DNA from: Emticicia fluvialis
GTDB taxonomy: Bacteria > Bacteroidota > Bacteroidia > Cytophagales > Spirosomataceae
NCBI RefSeq assembly: GCF_024793945.1
Contig: NZ_JANUSD010000006.1
Location: forward strand, 1 to 64,000
Reading direction: 5' to 3'
DNA: 64,000 nucleotides
In this document: in pieces, positions 9,190-17,233 of the stretch
Position numbering within the stretch: position 1 is the stretch's first letter
Layout: the number at the start of each line of letters is the position of its first letter
Made by a program: the position numbers and the translations under genes
Notes under the pieces: model-generated
Seen by the model: the letters and a program-made list of their open reading frames with translations, nothing else
Told to the model about the DNA's origin: nothing
The model's database searches: none

Positions 9190-11229
9190 ATGGTAAAGTC
9201 ACCTTATAATTTTGTTCCGGCACCTGAAGAAGGAGAAGTATTTACGCCTGAATGGGCTGCATTAGTGAGTCATGACGTTCCATTTGAAGATGGTGAAAGC
9301 GGAGAAATAACCGTGAAAATCACCGCTGAAACGCCGATTTTTATTAGGAATGGCCATGCGGAAGGCAAGGATGAAAATGAATTTTGTCATGTGGGTGATG
9401 GAGAAAATAAGAAGTATTTTATACCCGGCAGCTCTATTAAAGGAATGCTTCGTAATGTATTGGAGATTATGAGTTTTTCACGGATGAAGCAGGTAGCAGA
9501 TGACAGATATGCATTCAGAGACTTAACAAGAAATAGTCTCTATATGCGGTCTTATAAAAGCCAAGAGGTTAAGGCTGGATGGCTGCATCAGTTATCAAAT
9601 GGCGATTGGCGAATTGAAGAGTGTGAAAGTATGGCATTTATAAGCCATGTTGAACTCGCTAAAGCCCCCTTCAATATGGGTTTTAGAAACGAATTTCTTA
9701 ATAAAAGTCCAGCTGATAAAAGTAAGAATGCCGTATACAAATATCAAAAAATTGAAAACCAAAGTCTTAACTATAGCTTTAGGGTTATAATTGACAGGCG
9801 CAATTCTAATAAACCAACGGCTGAATTTGATGAAATTGGTATTCAAGGCACTTTGGTTTTCACTGGCCAGTCTGGCAAACGTCAAGAAGATGGAAAACGC
9901 CATTCCGGAAAAATAAATGAATTTGTTTTCTTTGATAATCCAAATCCAACTATGATTGATGTGAGTGAAAAACAGATTAAGGATTTTAAGTTTATCTATC
10001 TTGACCACGACAGCAAGAACATATCAACCGACTGGGAATTCTGGAAAAGTAAATTAGAAAATAATCAACGAATACCCATTTTTTATTCTAAAGATAGTCA
10101 AGGGAAACTCAAACATTTCGGATTGGCATTCATGTATAAATTACCATTTGAATATAGTATACATGAGATAAAACCTATTGCCGGTTATAATAAAGGAGGT
10201 GTCGATTTAGCAGAGCTCATTTTTGGATACTCTAAAAATAAAGAGTCATTAAAAGGCCGGGTGATGATTTCTCATGCTTTTTCTGAAAATGCAGTACCCT
10301 TAGAATTGAGAAGAGAAATATTTGGTAGTCCTAAAGCCTCTTATTATCCATTCTACCTAAAACAATTTAAAACAGCGCATGACGGTAAAACCGAATACTA
10401 TACCTATCAAAATAATGAAAGTTCGCTAAGGGGATACAAAAGGTATCCAACCCAAAAGGGGATTCCGACAGGATTATTTGATGCTAGGTATTCTGAAGAA
10501 CAAAGAAAGAACTTTACGGTTTTTTCAAGTTTTATTCCATTAAAAGAAGGAACTGAATTTACGTGTAAAATTCGATTTCATAATTTAAAAAAAGCCGAAA
10601 TAGGTGCTCTCATTTCAAGCCTTACGTTTCATGGTGATACCAATCAATACTCACATTCTTTGGGCGCAGCAAAGCCTTTCGGCTATGGTAAAGTGAAAGT
10701 CAAAATAGTGAAATATCAAGACCTTAAATTCGATGCCTCTGAATACCTGAAATCATTTGAAGATTTAATAGGTGAGGATAAACTGTTTTCAGAGCCTGTC
10801 AGACAATTGTTGGCGATGGCTTCTGCCAATGAAAACCTGAGCTATCCTAAATTGGAGGAGTTTGTAACCATAAAAAACAATGAGGAGACTATCAGCAATT
10901 ATAGTACTTCGCATATAAATGCAATTTCAATTACCAGAAAGCTGCAAAAAGAAAAGAAAAGAGAGGAGTTAAGTATGGATTATGACTTATCGGGAATATT
11001 GAGTTTCAGAGAATTGAGAAACAAAATTAAAGCGGATTTTGAAGATGAGGTGCCAGCTGGAATAAAACAGGCAATTTATGAATGCATTAAAAGAGTTTTT
11101 GATGAGAAAGAAACAAAAAAAGCATTCAGAGATAAAAAAATCCTGGATAATCCCTGGCAATTACCAATCTCTATCTGGCTTGGCCCAGAGCAGGCAAAAG
11201 CATTATATGATGAACTAACCAAACCATGA
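9190..11229 (+). CDS. Large RAMP protein, TIGR03986-like
   Basis: A 679-aa type III RAMP protein. The opening SPYNFVPAPEEGEVFTPEWA, then VSHDVPFEDGESGEI, TAETPIFIRNG, FIPGSSIKGMLRNVLEIMSF and YAFRDL are the pattern I associate with the TIGR03986 family. Further on are SLRGYKRYP and the glycine loop LGAAKPFGYGKVKV (about residue 490-505). The last 150 residues are helical and charged. It probably acts as an extra backbone or capping subunit of the complex; its exact role is not established. Its stop overlaps the csx3 start by 4 bases. Confidence 0.85.
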   Translation: MVKSPYNFVPAPEEGEVFTPEWAALVSHDVPFEDGESGEITVKITAETPIFIRNGHAEGKDENEFCHVGDGENKKYFIPGSSIKGMLRNVLEIMSFSRMKQVADDRYAFRDLTRNSLYMRSYKSQEVKAGWLHQLSNGDWRIEECESMAFISHVELAKAPFNMGFRNEFLNKSPADKSKNAVYKYQKIENQSLNYSFRVIIDRRNSNKPTAEFDEIGIQGTLVFTGQSGKRQEDGKRHSGKINEFVFFDNPNPTMIDVSEKQIKDFKFIYLDHDSKNISTDWEFWKSKLENNQRIPIFYSKDSQGKLKHFGLAFMYKLPFEYSIHEIKPIAGYNKGGVDLAELIFGYSKNKESLKGRVMISHAFSENAVPLELRREIFGSPKASYYPFYLKQFKTAHDGKTEYYTYQNNESSLRGYKRYPTQKGIPTGLFDARYSEEQRKNFTVFSSFIPLKEGTEFTCKIRFHNLKKAEIGALISSLTFHGDTNQYSHSLGAAKPFGYGKVKVKIVKYQDLKFDASEYLKSFEDLIGEDKLFSEPVRQLLAMASANENLSYPKLEEFVTIKNNEETISNYSTSHINAISITRKLQKEKKREELSMDYDLSGILSFRELRNKIKADFEDEVPAGIKQAIYECIKRVFDEKETKKAFRDKKILDNPWQLPISIWLGPEQAKALYDELTKP

Positions 11230-11516
11230 TACAATACAAGATTACGCATTCAGAAAATTGGAATTTATTAGAGTTTGAATTAGCTCAGAATATACAACCT
11301 GCAGATTTGAAGAAAATAACACTGCCAGATTTGAAGGACTTCTATAATAAAGGGGTCGTCATTTCTGGTCGTGGGCCTGTGTGGCTTTATGGGGTGCTGA
11401 TTCATCATTTTCATCCGACTCGTTTTATTGCCACTTTTGAACCCCGCCTGAATGCAGGGGTTGTGATTGAAACACATGAAACTGAATTTCAAATAGGGAA
11501 TTTGATACAATTATAA
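11226..11516 (+). CDS. csx3: Csx3 (Crn3-type ring nuclease for cyclic tetra-adenylate)
   Basis: Csx3 degrades the second messenger cA4 and so switches off type III effectors. The 96-aa length and the signature RGPVWLYGVLIHHFHPTRF, then ATFEPRL and GVVIETH are clear for the family. Relative to the archaeal enzyme as I remember it (H60, D69, R71, H80), the matching residues here are H63, E72, R74 and H84, so the catalytic-site Asp is replaced by Glu. It overlaps the preceding gene by ATGA and precedes the membrane-protein gene by 18 bases. Its presence argues that the Cas10 here makes cA4. Confidence 0.88.
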   Translation: MIQYKITHSENWNLLEFELAQNIQPADLKKITLPDLKDFYNKGVVISGRGPVWLYGVLIHHFHPTRFIATFEPRLNAGVVIETHETEFQIGNLIQL

Positions 11517-11534
11517 TCATAAAATGATACAGCT

Positions 11535-12191
11535 ATGAGTAAGGAATTTTACCATTTTATTATACACAAATACTCATCCAAAATATCAATCTGGATAGGA
11601 GTATTTGTGTTTTTTGTTATCATTCTAGCCATAATAAATAAGAGAAATAATTTATGTTCTCCTGATGGCTGGTGGTCAGACGTAATTGACCCTGTAATTA
11701 CAATATTCGGACTTGTAATGCCTGTTTTATTGTGGGTTTTTCTGTTGAAAAATGAATGGGAAGAAAACCTGGATAAGAAATTGACGGTTCATTTTAAACT
11801 CAAGGATTACTACGTGATGTCATGTTTTGAAGTGTATCTTTCAAGTGCTTCTGATATACGTAACTGGGGCCAGCAAATCGGGCAGCAAATGAACAGTGGA
11901 ATGATTTCGTTTTATCCTTATCTGAGCCAGAAAGGGCCAGAAATAAAGGTAGACCAACATAAGAAGAAGTCCTATTTGCTTTATGAGCTCACAATTTATT
12001 TAAAATCTGACGAAAGTGGCAAGTATATTCCCATAGCAAAGGGAGCTTCGGAGCTTAATCCGGATGAATATAAAATATGGTTTGACCTTGACAGTGAAAT
12101 TGCTGGTTATGAAACGTTAATTCTAAAGCCGCAGAAAGTACTGCCCACCTTAGAGGAAGTTAAGGCAGAACACTTCCGAAGGAAACTTTAA
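11535..12191 (+). CDS. Unrecognised two-helix membrane protein inside the cas operon
   Basis: I do not recognise this 218-aa protein. It has two membrane helices (about residues 17-35 and 51-72) joined by a short loop with CSPDGWWSD, then a soluble domain of about 145 residues rich in alternating polar/hydrophobic strands (VHFKLKDYYVMSCFEVYL, SYLLYELTIYLKS). No CARF, SAVED or nuclease motif is visible. It lies 18 bases after csx3 and 9 bases before cas6, so it is co-transcribed. Membrane-anchored accessory proteins of type III systems are often effectors; that is inference here. It has no signal peptide cleavage site, so the soluble part is probably cytoplasmic. Confidence 0.7.
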   Translation: MSKEFYHFIIHKYSSKISIWIGVFVFFVIILAIINKRNNLCSPDGWWSDVIDPVITIFGLVMPVLLWVFLLKNEWEENLDKKLTVHFKLKDYYVMSCFEVYLSSASDIRNWGQQIGQQMNSGMISFYPYLSQKGPEIKVDQHKKKSYLLYELTIYLKSDESGKYIPIAKGASELNPDEYKIWFDLDSEIAGYETLILKPQKVLPTLEEVKAEHFRRKL

Positions 12192-12200
12192 CAATAATAT

Positions 12201-13034
12201 ATGTCAAGTCAAATAATCCCCTCCATTCTGGTAAGATTCCTGGAGTACGAGCTTCGGCCTGACCAGATACAGGATTTTAAAACACAAATTAATAAAATTG
12301 TAGATGGGCAGGTGGCCGAGTTTCATAACCATATTGATAATAGCCAGCAAACCCGGCTTGGTTATCCGTACGTACAGTATCGTTCTATTAAAACCCTAAT
12401 GCAGAACGATAGAGGCGATATGCGAAACTTTCATCTTGCCGGATTGTTCGGTGTTGCCGATGGCGTTGAGATAATTCTTGATTTGCTCAACCGGATTTAT
12501 CAGACAGGCAAACCTAAAAGTTTATACCATTTTGAGGTAGAAGAATATCAGACATCGGTTATGATGACCCAAACCCCGCAAAAATATAAAATCAATCATT
12601 GGCTGCCGCTTAATACGGTTTTCAGAAAAGAGGAGAACCAAAAAACCGATAATTACGGAAAGTGGAAATCTGAAATGAAAATGACAGACAGAGTGCTCTT
12701 TTTAGAAAGTATTGTGGCAGGGCATATCAAAGATTTTTGCAGTGAAATAGGCTTTAGAATACCAGACAGGCAATTGTCGGTAAGCCTGTTGGATTACCGC
12801 ACCCTGGGTAAAATAAAGTACCCTAACAACGACCACCACGATGTACGATACGAGGCCTTTGATGTAATTTATGAGGCCAATATTCAATTGCCCGAATACC
12901 TGGGCATAGGTAAAGGCAAGAGCAAGGGCTTTGGCTGGCAAACCACAACTGAACACCATCAATTGATTGACCCGCAACGGTTGAAAGACTACCAAAAACA
13001 AAAACAACAAAAAAACTGGCAGCAGAGCGGCTAA
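12201..13034 (+). CDS. cas6: Cas6 crRNA-processing endoribonuclease
   Basis: Cas6 cuts the CRISPR precursor transcript within the repeats. The 277-aa protein has the double ferredoxin-like layout of Bacteroidota Cas6: an early strand with TRLGYPYVQYRSIKT, a central helical region (FLESIVAGHIKDFC), and the C-terminal glycine-rich loop YLGIGKGKSKGFGWQ that binds the repeat. His41 or His43 in VAEFHNHIDN or the nearby tyrosines are candidates for catalysis, but I cannot decide. It begins 9 bases after the membrane-protein gene and is the last complete cas gene before the array. Confidence 0.85.
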   Translation: MSSQIIPSILVRFLEYELRPDQIQDFKTQINKIVDGQVAEFHNHIDNSQQTRLGYPYVQYRSIKTLMQNDRGDMRNFHLAGLFGVADGVEIILDLLNRIYQTGKPKSLYHFEVEEYQTSVMMTQTPQKYKINHWLPLNTVFRKEENQKTDNYGKWKSEMKMTDRVLFLESIVAGHIKDFCSEIGFRIPDRQLSVSLLDYRTLGKIKYPNNDHHDVRYEAFDVIYEANIQLPEYLGIGKGKSKGFGWQTTTEHHQLIDPQRLKDYQKQKQQKNWQQSG

Positions 13035-13097
13035 ACTCAGATTAACTGCCCTTTTACCTACCGGCAATTGATTATTTTAGGTAATTGTATTGTGCTT

Positions 13098-13601
13098 ATG
13101 GCTTTAAATACCGAAAATATTAAGTATTTCAGAACCCTGAAGAACGGACTGTTGAGAGCCCGAACTGTTGAGAAAATGTCTCGTTTGCTTGGGGTTGAAT
13201 TAAGAATACTTGATTTTCTGGCGGTAGAACCATCATACGATGAATTTGATGTACCTAAGAAATCAGGAGGTTTCAGGCACATCGAAGACCCTGACGATGC
13301 ACTTAAAGAAGTGCTCAGGTTACTCAATGATTATCTTCACAGAATTAGAACAAGAGTGGCAGATAAACTGCTTGGAGCCGGCCTTGAGCGAATTCAATAT
13401 TCAGTATTTGCAGGGCCTCTTACTGATACGCAAAAAATTAAACTGTTGGTGGACATGGAAAAAATACTAGGAGAACTGCCCAAGAGTAATTTTTTATTGA
13501 TACCACTCAGCCCGAAAAACATTGAAAATGCCTGTCATTTTGGAGAGGTTCCTCCTGATTGGGAATACCTTCTCGGGAAAAGGCTCACACTTTTTTTATA
13601 A
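13098..13601 (+). CDS. Chimeric remnant: reverse transcriptase N-terminus fused to Cas2 C-terminus
   Basis: Using the ATG at 13098, residues 1-80 match the start of a CRISPR/retron-type reverse transcriptase: a leader helix region (KYFRTLKNGLL, LLGVELRILDFLAVEP) then the RT motif FDVPKKSGGFRHIEDP with LKEVLRLLNDYL. From about residue 84 the sequence becomes a Cas2: RTRVADKLLGAGLERIQYSV, then FAGPL, and later FLLIPLS. The Cas2 part lacks its first beta strand with the catalytic Asp, and the RT part lacks palm and catalytic YxDD. The switch lies near 13341-13350. The simplest reading is an in-frame deletion that removed the RT core, any cas1, and the cas2 start. It is probably non-functional in adaptation. 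Confidence 0.75.
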   Translation: MALNTENIKYFRTLKNGLLRARTVEKMSRLLGVELRILDFLAVEPSYDEFDVPKKSGGFRHIEDPDDALKEVLRLLNDYLHRIRTRVADKLLGAGLERIQYSVFAGPLTDTQKIKLLVDMEKILGELPKSNFLLIPLSPKNIENACHFGEVPPDWEYLLGKRLTLFL

Positions 13602-13697
13602 TTGCAAATTTAGGGCAAATGCATAATTTACGTAATTATAAAAACAACCAAATAAGTAGTATCTTGTTGACTATAAATGTATTATAACCCATTAAGG
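13602..13697 (+). promoter_or_regulatory. Probable CRISPR leader
   Basis: This 96-base AT-rich stretch lies between the RT-Cas2 remnant and the first repeat. I place the leader here because the repeat at the other end of the array (15240) is degenerate, which usually marks the old, leader-distal end, and because all cas genes point toward the array. A weak -7-like TATCTTG (13660-13666) is present, but there is no convincing -33 element; the array may also be read through from the operon. Confidence 0.5.
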
Positions 13698-15275
13698 GTA
13701 GAAATGAAGACCTTTTCAAGATAGGATTACGACAATCATGCTTGGGAATGTTGAAGCGATTACTTTGTAGAAATGAAGACCTTTTCAAGATAGGATTACG
13801 ACAGTCCATTTAATAACTGTGTGATGTTCAGTTTGTAGAAATGAAGACCTTTTCAAGATAGGATTACGACAGTCTCATGCTCTACAACATTGCAAAGCAC
13901 TGAGTGTAGAAATGAAGACCTTTTCAAGATAGGATTACGACCGTTGAAACCTATCAATTGGAGTTAGTTTCTGTACTGTAGAAATGAAGACCTTTTCAAG
14001 ATAGGATTACGACATCTGAAGCCAGAAGCTGAAGAGTTATTTCCTCTGTAGAAATGAAGACCTTTTCAAGATAGGATTACGACTTAACAATGTCAAATAT
14101 TGAAGAATTTCTAAATATGTAGAAATGAAGACCTTTTCAAGATAGGATTACGACTTCAAAGAAGACGTTGCCCAAATACGACCAAAACTGGGTAGAAATG
14201 AAGACCTTTTCAAGATAGGATTACGACCCTACTGCCTTACCCAGTACTAAATCTTTGGTAGAAATGAAGACCTTTTCAAGATAGGATTACGACCCTACTG
14301 CCTTACCCAGTACTAAATCTTTGGTAGAAATGAAGACCTTTTCAAGATAGGATTACGACTACGTCTTTTTCAAGCGAGATTTTTTTGCCTCTGGTAGAAA
14401 TGAAGACCTTTTCAAGATAGGATTACGACACTTTCTTTAGTCTGAAAGGTTTCTAAAACTTGTGTAGAAATGAAGACCTTTTCAAGATAGGATTACGACA
14501 ATAACATTAACCTTTGCCTCGTAATCGTTTAATCTGTAGAAATGAAGACCTTTTCAAGATAGGATTACGACAACAAGTCAACTAAATACCTTTCGATATT
14601 CCCGTGTAGAAATGAAGACCTTTTTGAGATAGGATTACGAAATTGTTTACAGAAGTAATTAGATGTGCCATTTTTGTAGAAATGAAGACCTTTTCAAGAT
14701 AGGATTACGACTATACGTCGGCTGCCGGCACTCCTTTTCTGATTGTAGAAATGAAGACCTTTTTGAGATAGGATTACGACTTTATTAAATCCAACACTTG
14801 CACCAACTCTCATAGAAGTAGAAACGAAGACCTTTTTGAGATAGGATTACGACATCAGGCAGAACAACATTAGCGTCTAACGGTTGGTAAAAACGAAGAC
14901 CTTTTTGAGATAGGATTACGACTCCAAAAACAAAAGTAGATAACTTCCGTTGGAGTAGAAATGAAGACCTTTTTGAGATAGGATTACGACACTACAACAA
15001 TTGACTTAGCAGCAGAGTCTAGTTTAGTAGAAATGAAGACCTTTTCAAGATAGGATTACGACCATTGTGCTCATCGCAGATGCCGACGATTTCATGGGTA
15101 GAAATGAAGACCTTTTCAAGATAGGATTACGACATGATCCATCACACGCTCGCTAAGGACAGCATAAAGTAGAAATAAAGACCTTTTCAAGATAGGATTA
15201 CGACTTAAACCGAACCATCCAGCACCATACTCATACTTTGTAGAAATGAAGACCTTTTTAAGATAGGATTATTTT
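13698..15275 (+). CRISPR. CRISPR array, 23 repeats and 22 spacers
   Basis: The repeat is 36 bases, beginning GTAGAAATGAAGACC and ending TAGGATTACGAC. Repeats start at 13698, 13767, 13835, 13906, 13978, 14048, 14119, 14192, 14258, 14324, 14394, 14464, 14536, 14606, 14676, 14745, 14818, 14887, 14955, 15027, 15098, 15169 and 15240. Spacers are 30-37 bases. Repeats 14 and 16-19 carry TTTTTGAG instead of TTTTCAAG, repeats 17 and 18 have further changes near base 9, repeat 22 has AAATAAAG, and repeat 23 loses its last five bases. Spacers 8 and 9 are identical. If transcribed on the plus strand, the crRNA 5' handle would be ATTACGAC; direction is inferred from the degenerate end only. Confidence 0.98.
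14228..14359 (+). repeat. Tandem duplication of one spacer-repeat unit
   Basis: Spacer 8 (14228-14257) and spacer 9 (14294-14323) are the same 30 bases, beginning CCTACTGCCTTACC. With their repeats they form two identical 66-base units, so the second arose by duplication within the array rather than by a new capture. Confidence 0.95.
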
Positions 15276-15330
15276 TTGCTGTAACTTTATATCACTTCAT
15301 AAATGGTATTTTACTTTAAATTTCTTTGCT

Positions 15331-16857
15331 ATGATTATGCTTTGTGTTTCAACTGAACAAAATACCACTAACCTTATACCGGCTATTCAGCTCACTGAAA
15401 TTGATACGGTAGTAATTATTGAATCAGCAAAAGCCGAAATGAAGCATTGGTCGTTTGGGATGATAGAGGTTTTGAAAAAAAGAAAGATTAAGACCGATAA
15501 AATTGCCCTGAAAGCCGGTGATGGAAATGGAGGTGAAGACACCCAGGTGGAGTGGATTGTAATGAAAATAAATAAATATCTGGAGCAAAATATTAAGCCT
15601 GCAGATCCCATTTACTGGAATATCGGCGGGGGGCTCAAGCCTTTCATCCTTGCCATGTATCAATGCTTTATTCAAAGAAATGGGCGGCTTGATAAAATAT
15701 GCTATACTAACCCATTTAATTCTAAACCAAGTATTGATTTTATACAAAACCTTAACGGAACACAAATTAGCAGCAGTAGTATCATTGATGTCGATTTGAA
15801 TGCCTACGAAATTATAGCAACCTATGGTTTGAAAATTAGTAGTGCAAGGCAATTTTACAGCAAGAAAGAGCCAAAAACTATTGATTCATTTCCTGACTAT
15901 TTTAGATTTAAAGAATTTAGGAATTATGTTTTTGAATTACCGAAAGCAAGAATTGTTGATTTAACAGAAGATATTGATTTAGAAGACCTGGCAGATATTT
16001 TTAATGATCCACAAAAGTATGCTTTTTTTATAGACTCCATTAAAAATGAATTATACAAGCGCTTTAGTAAGGAAAGTGTTAGTAAGCAAGAAATTAAATC
16101 TGCACATGAGGCCATGCTTGCTGGAACAAACATAAAGCAACAACATTTTTTTGAAGGCGAAAAAATGAACAAATTTGTTGATTATCTGCGCTCGTTCATG
16201 ATAAAAACAAAAGATGATTTTCATAATTCTCTTTTCGCCAAAACAATTAATTATCAAAATAAAGTTAATGAAATTGACATAAAAAATGAAGAATTACATA
16301 CCCAATTAAATGCTAAAAGCATTAGGGTTGATGATACTCTTTTGAAAACACTGGGATTTAATAGTGGTGCAAGGTATTTTGAAGGTATAATTGAAAAAAG
16401 GGTGTATGAATTTTTAAAATCAAACAATCATAAAATCATAGAAGCATTTTCTAATGTAAGCGTTGCCAGCAACGATACTTTAATTGCCGAGTATGATGTC
16501 CTTTTGCTTACTAATCATGGTACAGTCATTGCTCTTGAAGCCAAAACCTTTGATTTTACACAAAAAGATATGGATGCAAGACAATTTAACCTTGAAAAAG
16601 CATCAAGTAGAATAGTAGAAATGTATATTGTATTTCCGTATGACCCGGAAGACTTTAATGAAGCCAATTTCCCCGGAAAACTTGCGGATTTACCTTTTAA
16701 ATTAAAGGAAAGAAATATGAATTTTCTGGTTATTGCCGATAGTGTCAACAGTAAAGACTTCCGGGTTAATCGTGTAAATAATAAATTAGCAGAAGTCGAT
16801 AACGGCGGGCTTCAAATAAACAAACTGGAAAGCCTTTTTGATAAATTAAGTAAGTAA
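15331..16857 (+). CDS. CARF plus PD-(D/E)XK nuclease, Card1/Can2-like type III effector
   Basis: The N-terminal half has the CARF pattern of DUF1887/Card1 proteins: the start strand MLCVSTEQNTTNLIPAI, the strand DTVVIIES and the nucleotide-facing YWNIGGGLKPFILAMY at 95-110. The C-terminal domain is a PD-(D/E)XK nuclease with E387-Y-D389 in IAEYDVLLL and E403-A-K405 in IALEAKT; the spacing D-14-E-2-K equals that of Card1 as I remember it (D294, E308, K310). It should cut nucleic acid when a cyclic oligoadenylate binds. At 508 aa it is longer than Card1; residues about 165-330 form an extra helical region I cannot assign. It starts 55 bases after the array. Confidence 0.85.
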   Translation: MIMLCVSTEQNTTNLIPAIQLTEIDTVVIIESAKAEMKHWSFGMIEVLKKRKIKTDKIALKAGDGNGGEDTQVEWIVMKINKYLEQNIKPADPIYWNIGGGLKPFILAMYQCFIQRNGRLDKICYTNPFNSKPSIDFIQNLNGTQISSSSIIDVDLNAYEIIATYGLKISSARQFYSKKEPKTIDSFPDYFRFKEFRNYVFELPKARIVDLTEDIDLEDLADIFNDPQKYAFFIDSIKNELYKRFSKESVSKQEIKSAHEAMLAGTNIKQQHFFEGEKMNKFVDYLRSFMIKTKDDFHNSLFAKTINYQNKVNEIDIKNEELHTQLNAKSIRVDDTLLKTLGFNSGARYFEGIIEKRVYEFLKSNNHKIIEAFSNVSVASNDTLIAEYDVLLLTNHGTVIALEAKTFDFTQKDMDARQFNLEKASSRIVEMYIVFPYDPEDFNEANFPGKLADLPFKLKERNMNFLVIADSVNSKDFRVNRVNNKLAEVDNGGLQINKLESLFDKLSK

Positions 16858-17233
16858 AGATGTTTTAAGTTTTATAAACGACTAGTCCTAAAAGAGCGAT
16901 ACAGGCTTAATAATATGTCAAGTCCTGAATTAGGTTGACAGGTTTTATTGTGATAAAATTGTTTAAGAATTTTATATCTCGTCCTGAAATAAGTTAACAA
17001 ATTTAAGTCCGAGTATTTAACTGAAGGCCATCCGATAAATAATCAATTGGATGGCCTTTATTTATTATATTGACCACCTGAACAGCAACCGTGTAGCCTA
17101 AAAAGCCAACAAATTTGAATACCAAAATAAAGAAAAGGAAAGTAAGTCTAAATGTAAAGAATTAGCCTTAGCGCAAGGACTTATAATGCGAGTATAGGGC
17201 GGTTTAATTTACAGTCTCGTCACGGCTTTTTAT
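16858..17233. other. Gene-free stretch with repeated IS-end-like motif
   Basis: There is no credible gene here. A motif beginning GTCCTGAAT occurs at 16922-16941 (GTCCTGAATTAGGTTGACAG) and again at 16981-17000 (GTCCTGAAATAAGTTAACAA), 59 bases apart. The pair looks like the end sequence of an insertion element, but no transposase frame follows. It marks the right edge of the CRISPR island opposite the IS remnants at the left edge. Confidence 0.4.
17024..17058. terminator. Hairpin, probable terminator of the CARF nuclease transcript
   Basis: A perfect 10-base-pair stem (AAGGCCATCC at 17024-17033 with GGATGGCCTT at 17049-17058) encloses a 15-base loop and is followed on the plus strand by TTATTTATT. 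It lies 166 bases after the CARF nuclease stop and could equally belong to an IS remnant. Confidence 0.55.

Noticed and set aside
13698..15275. Spacers matching other parts of the window (self-targeting)
   Set aside because: By eye I found no spacer that recurs outside the array; a proper search could not be run.
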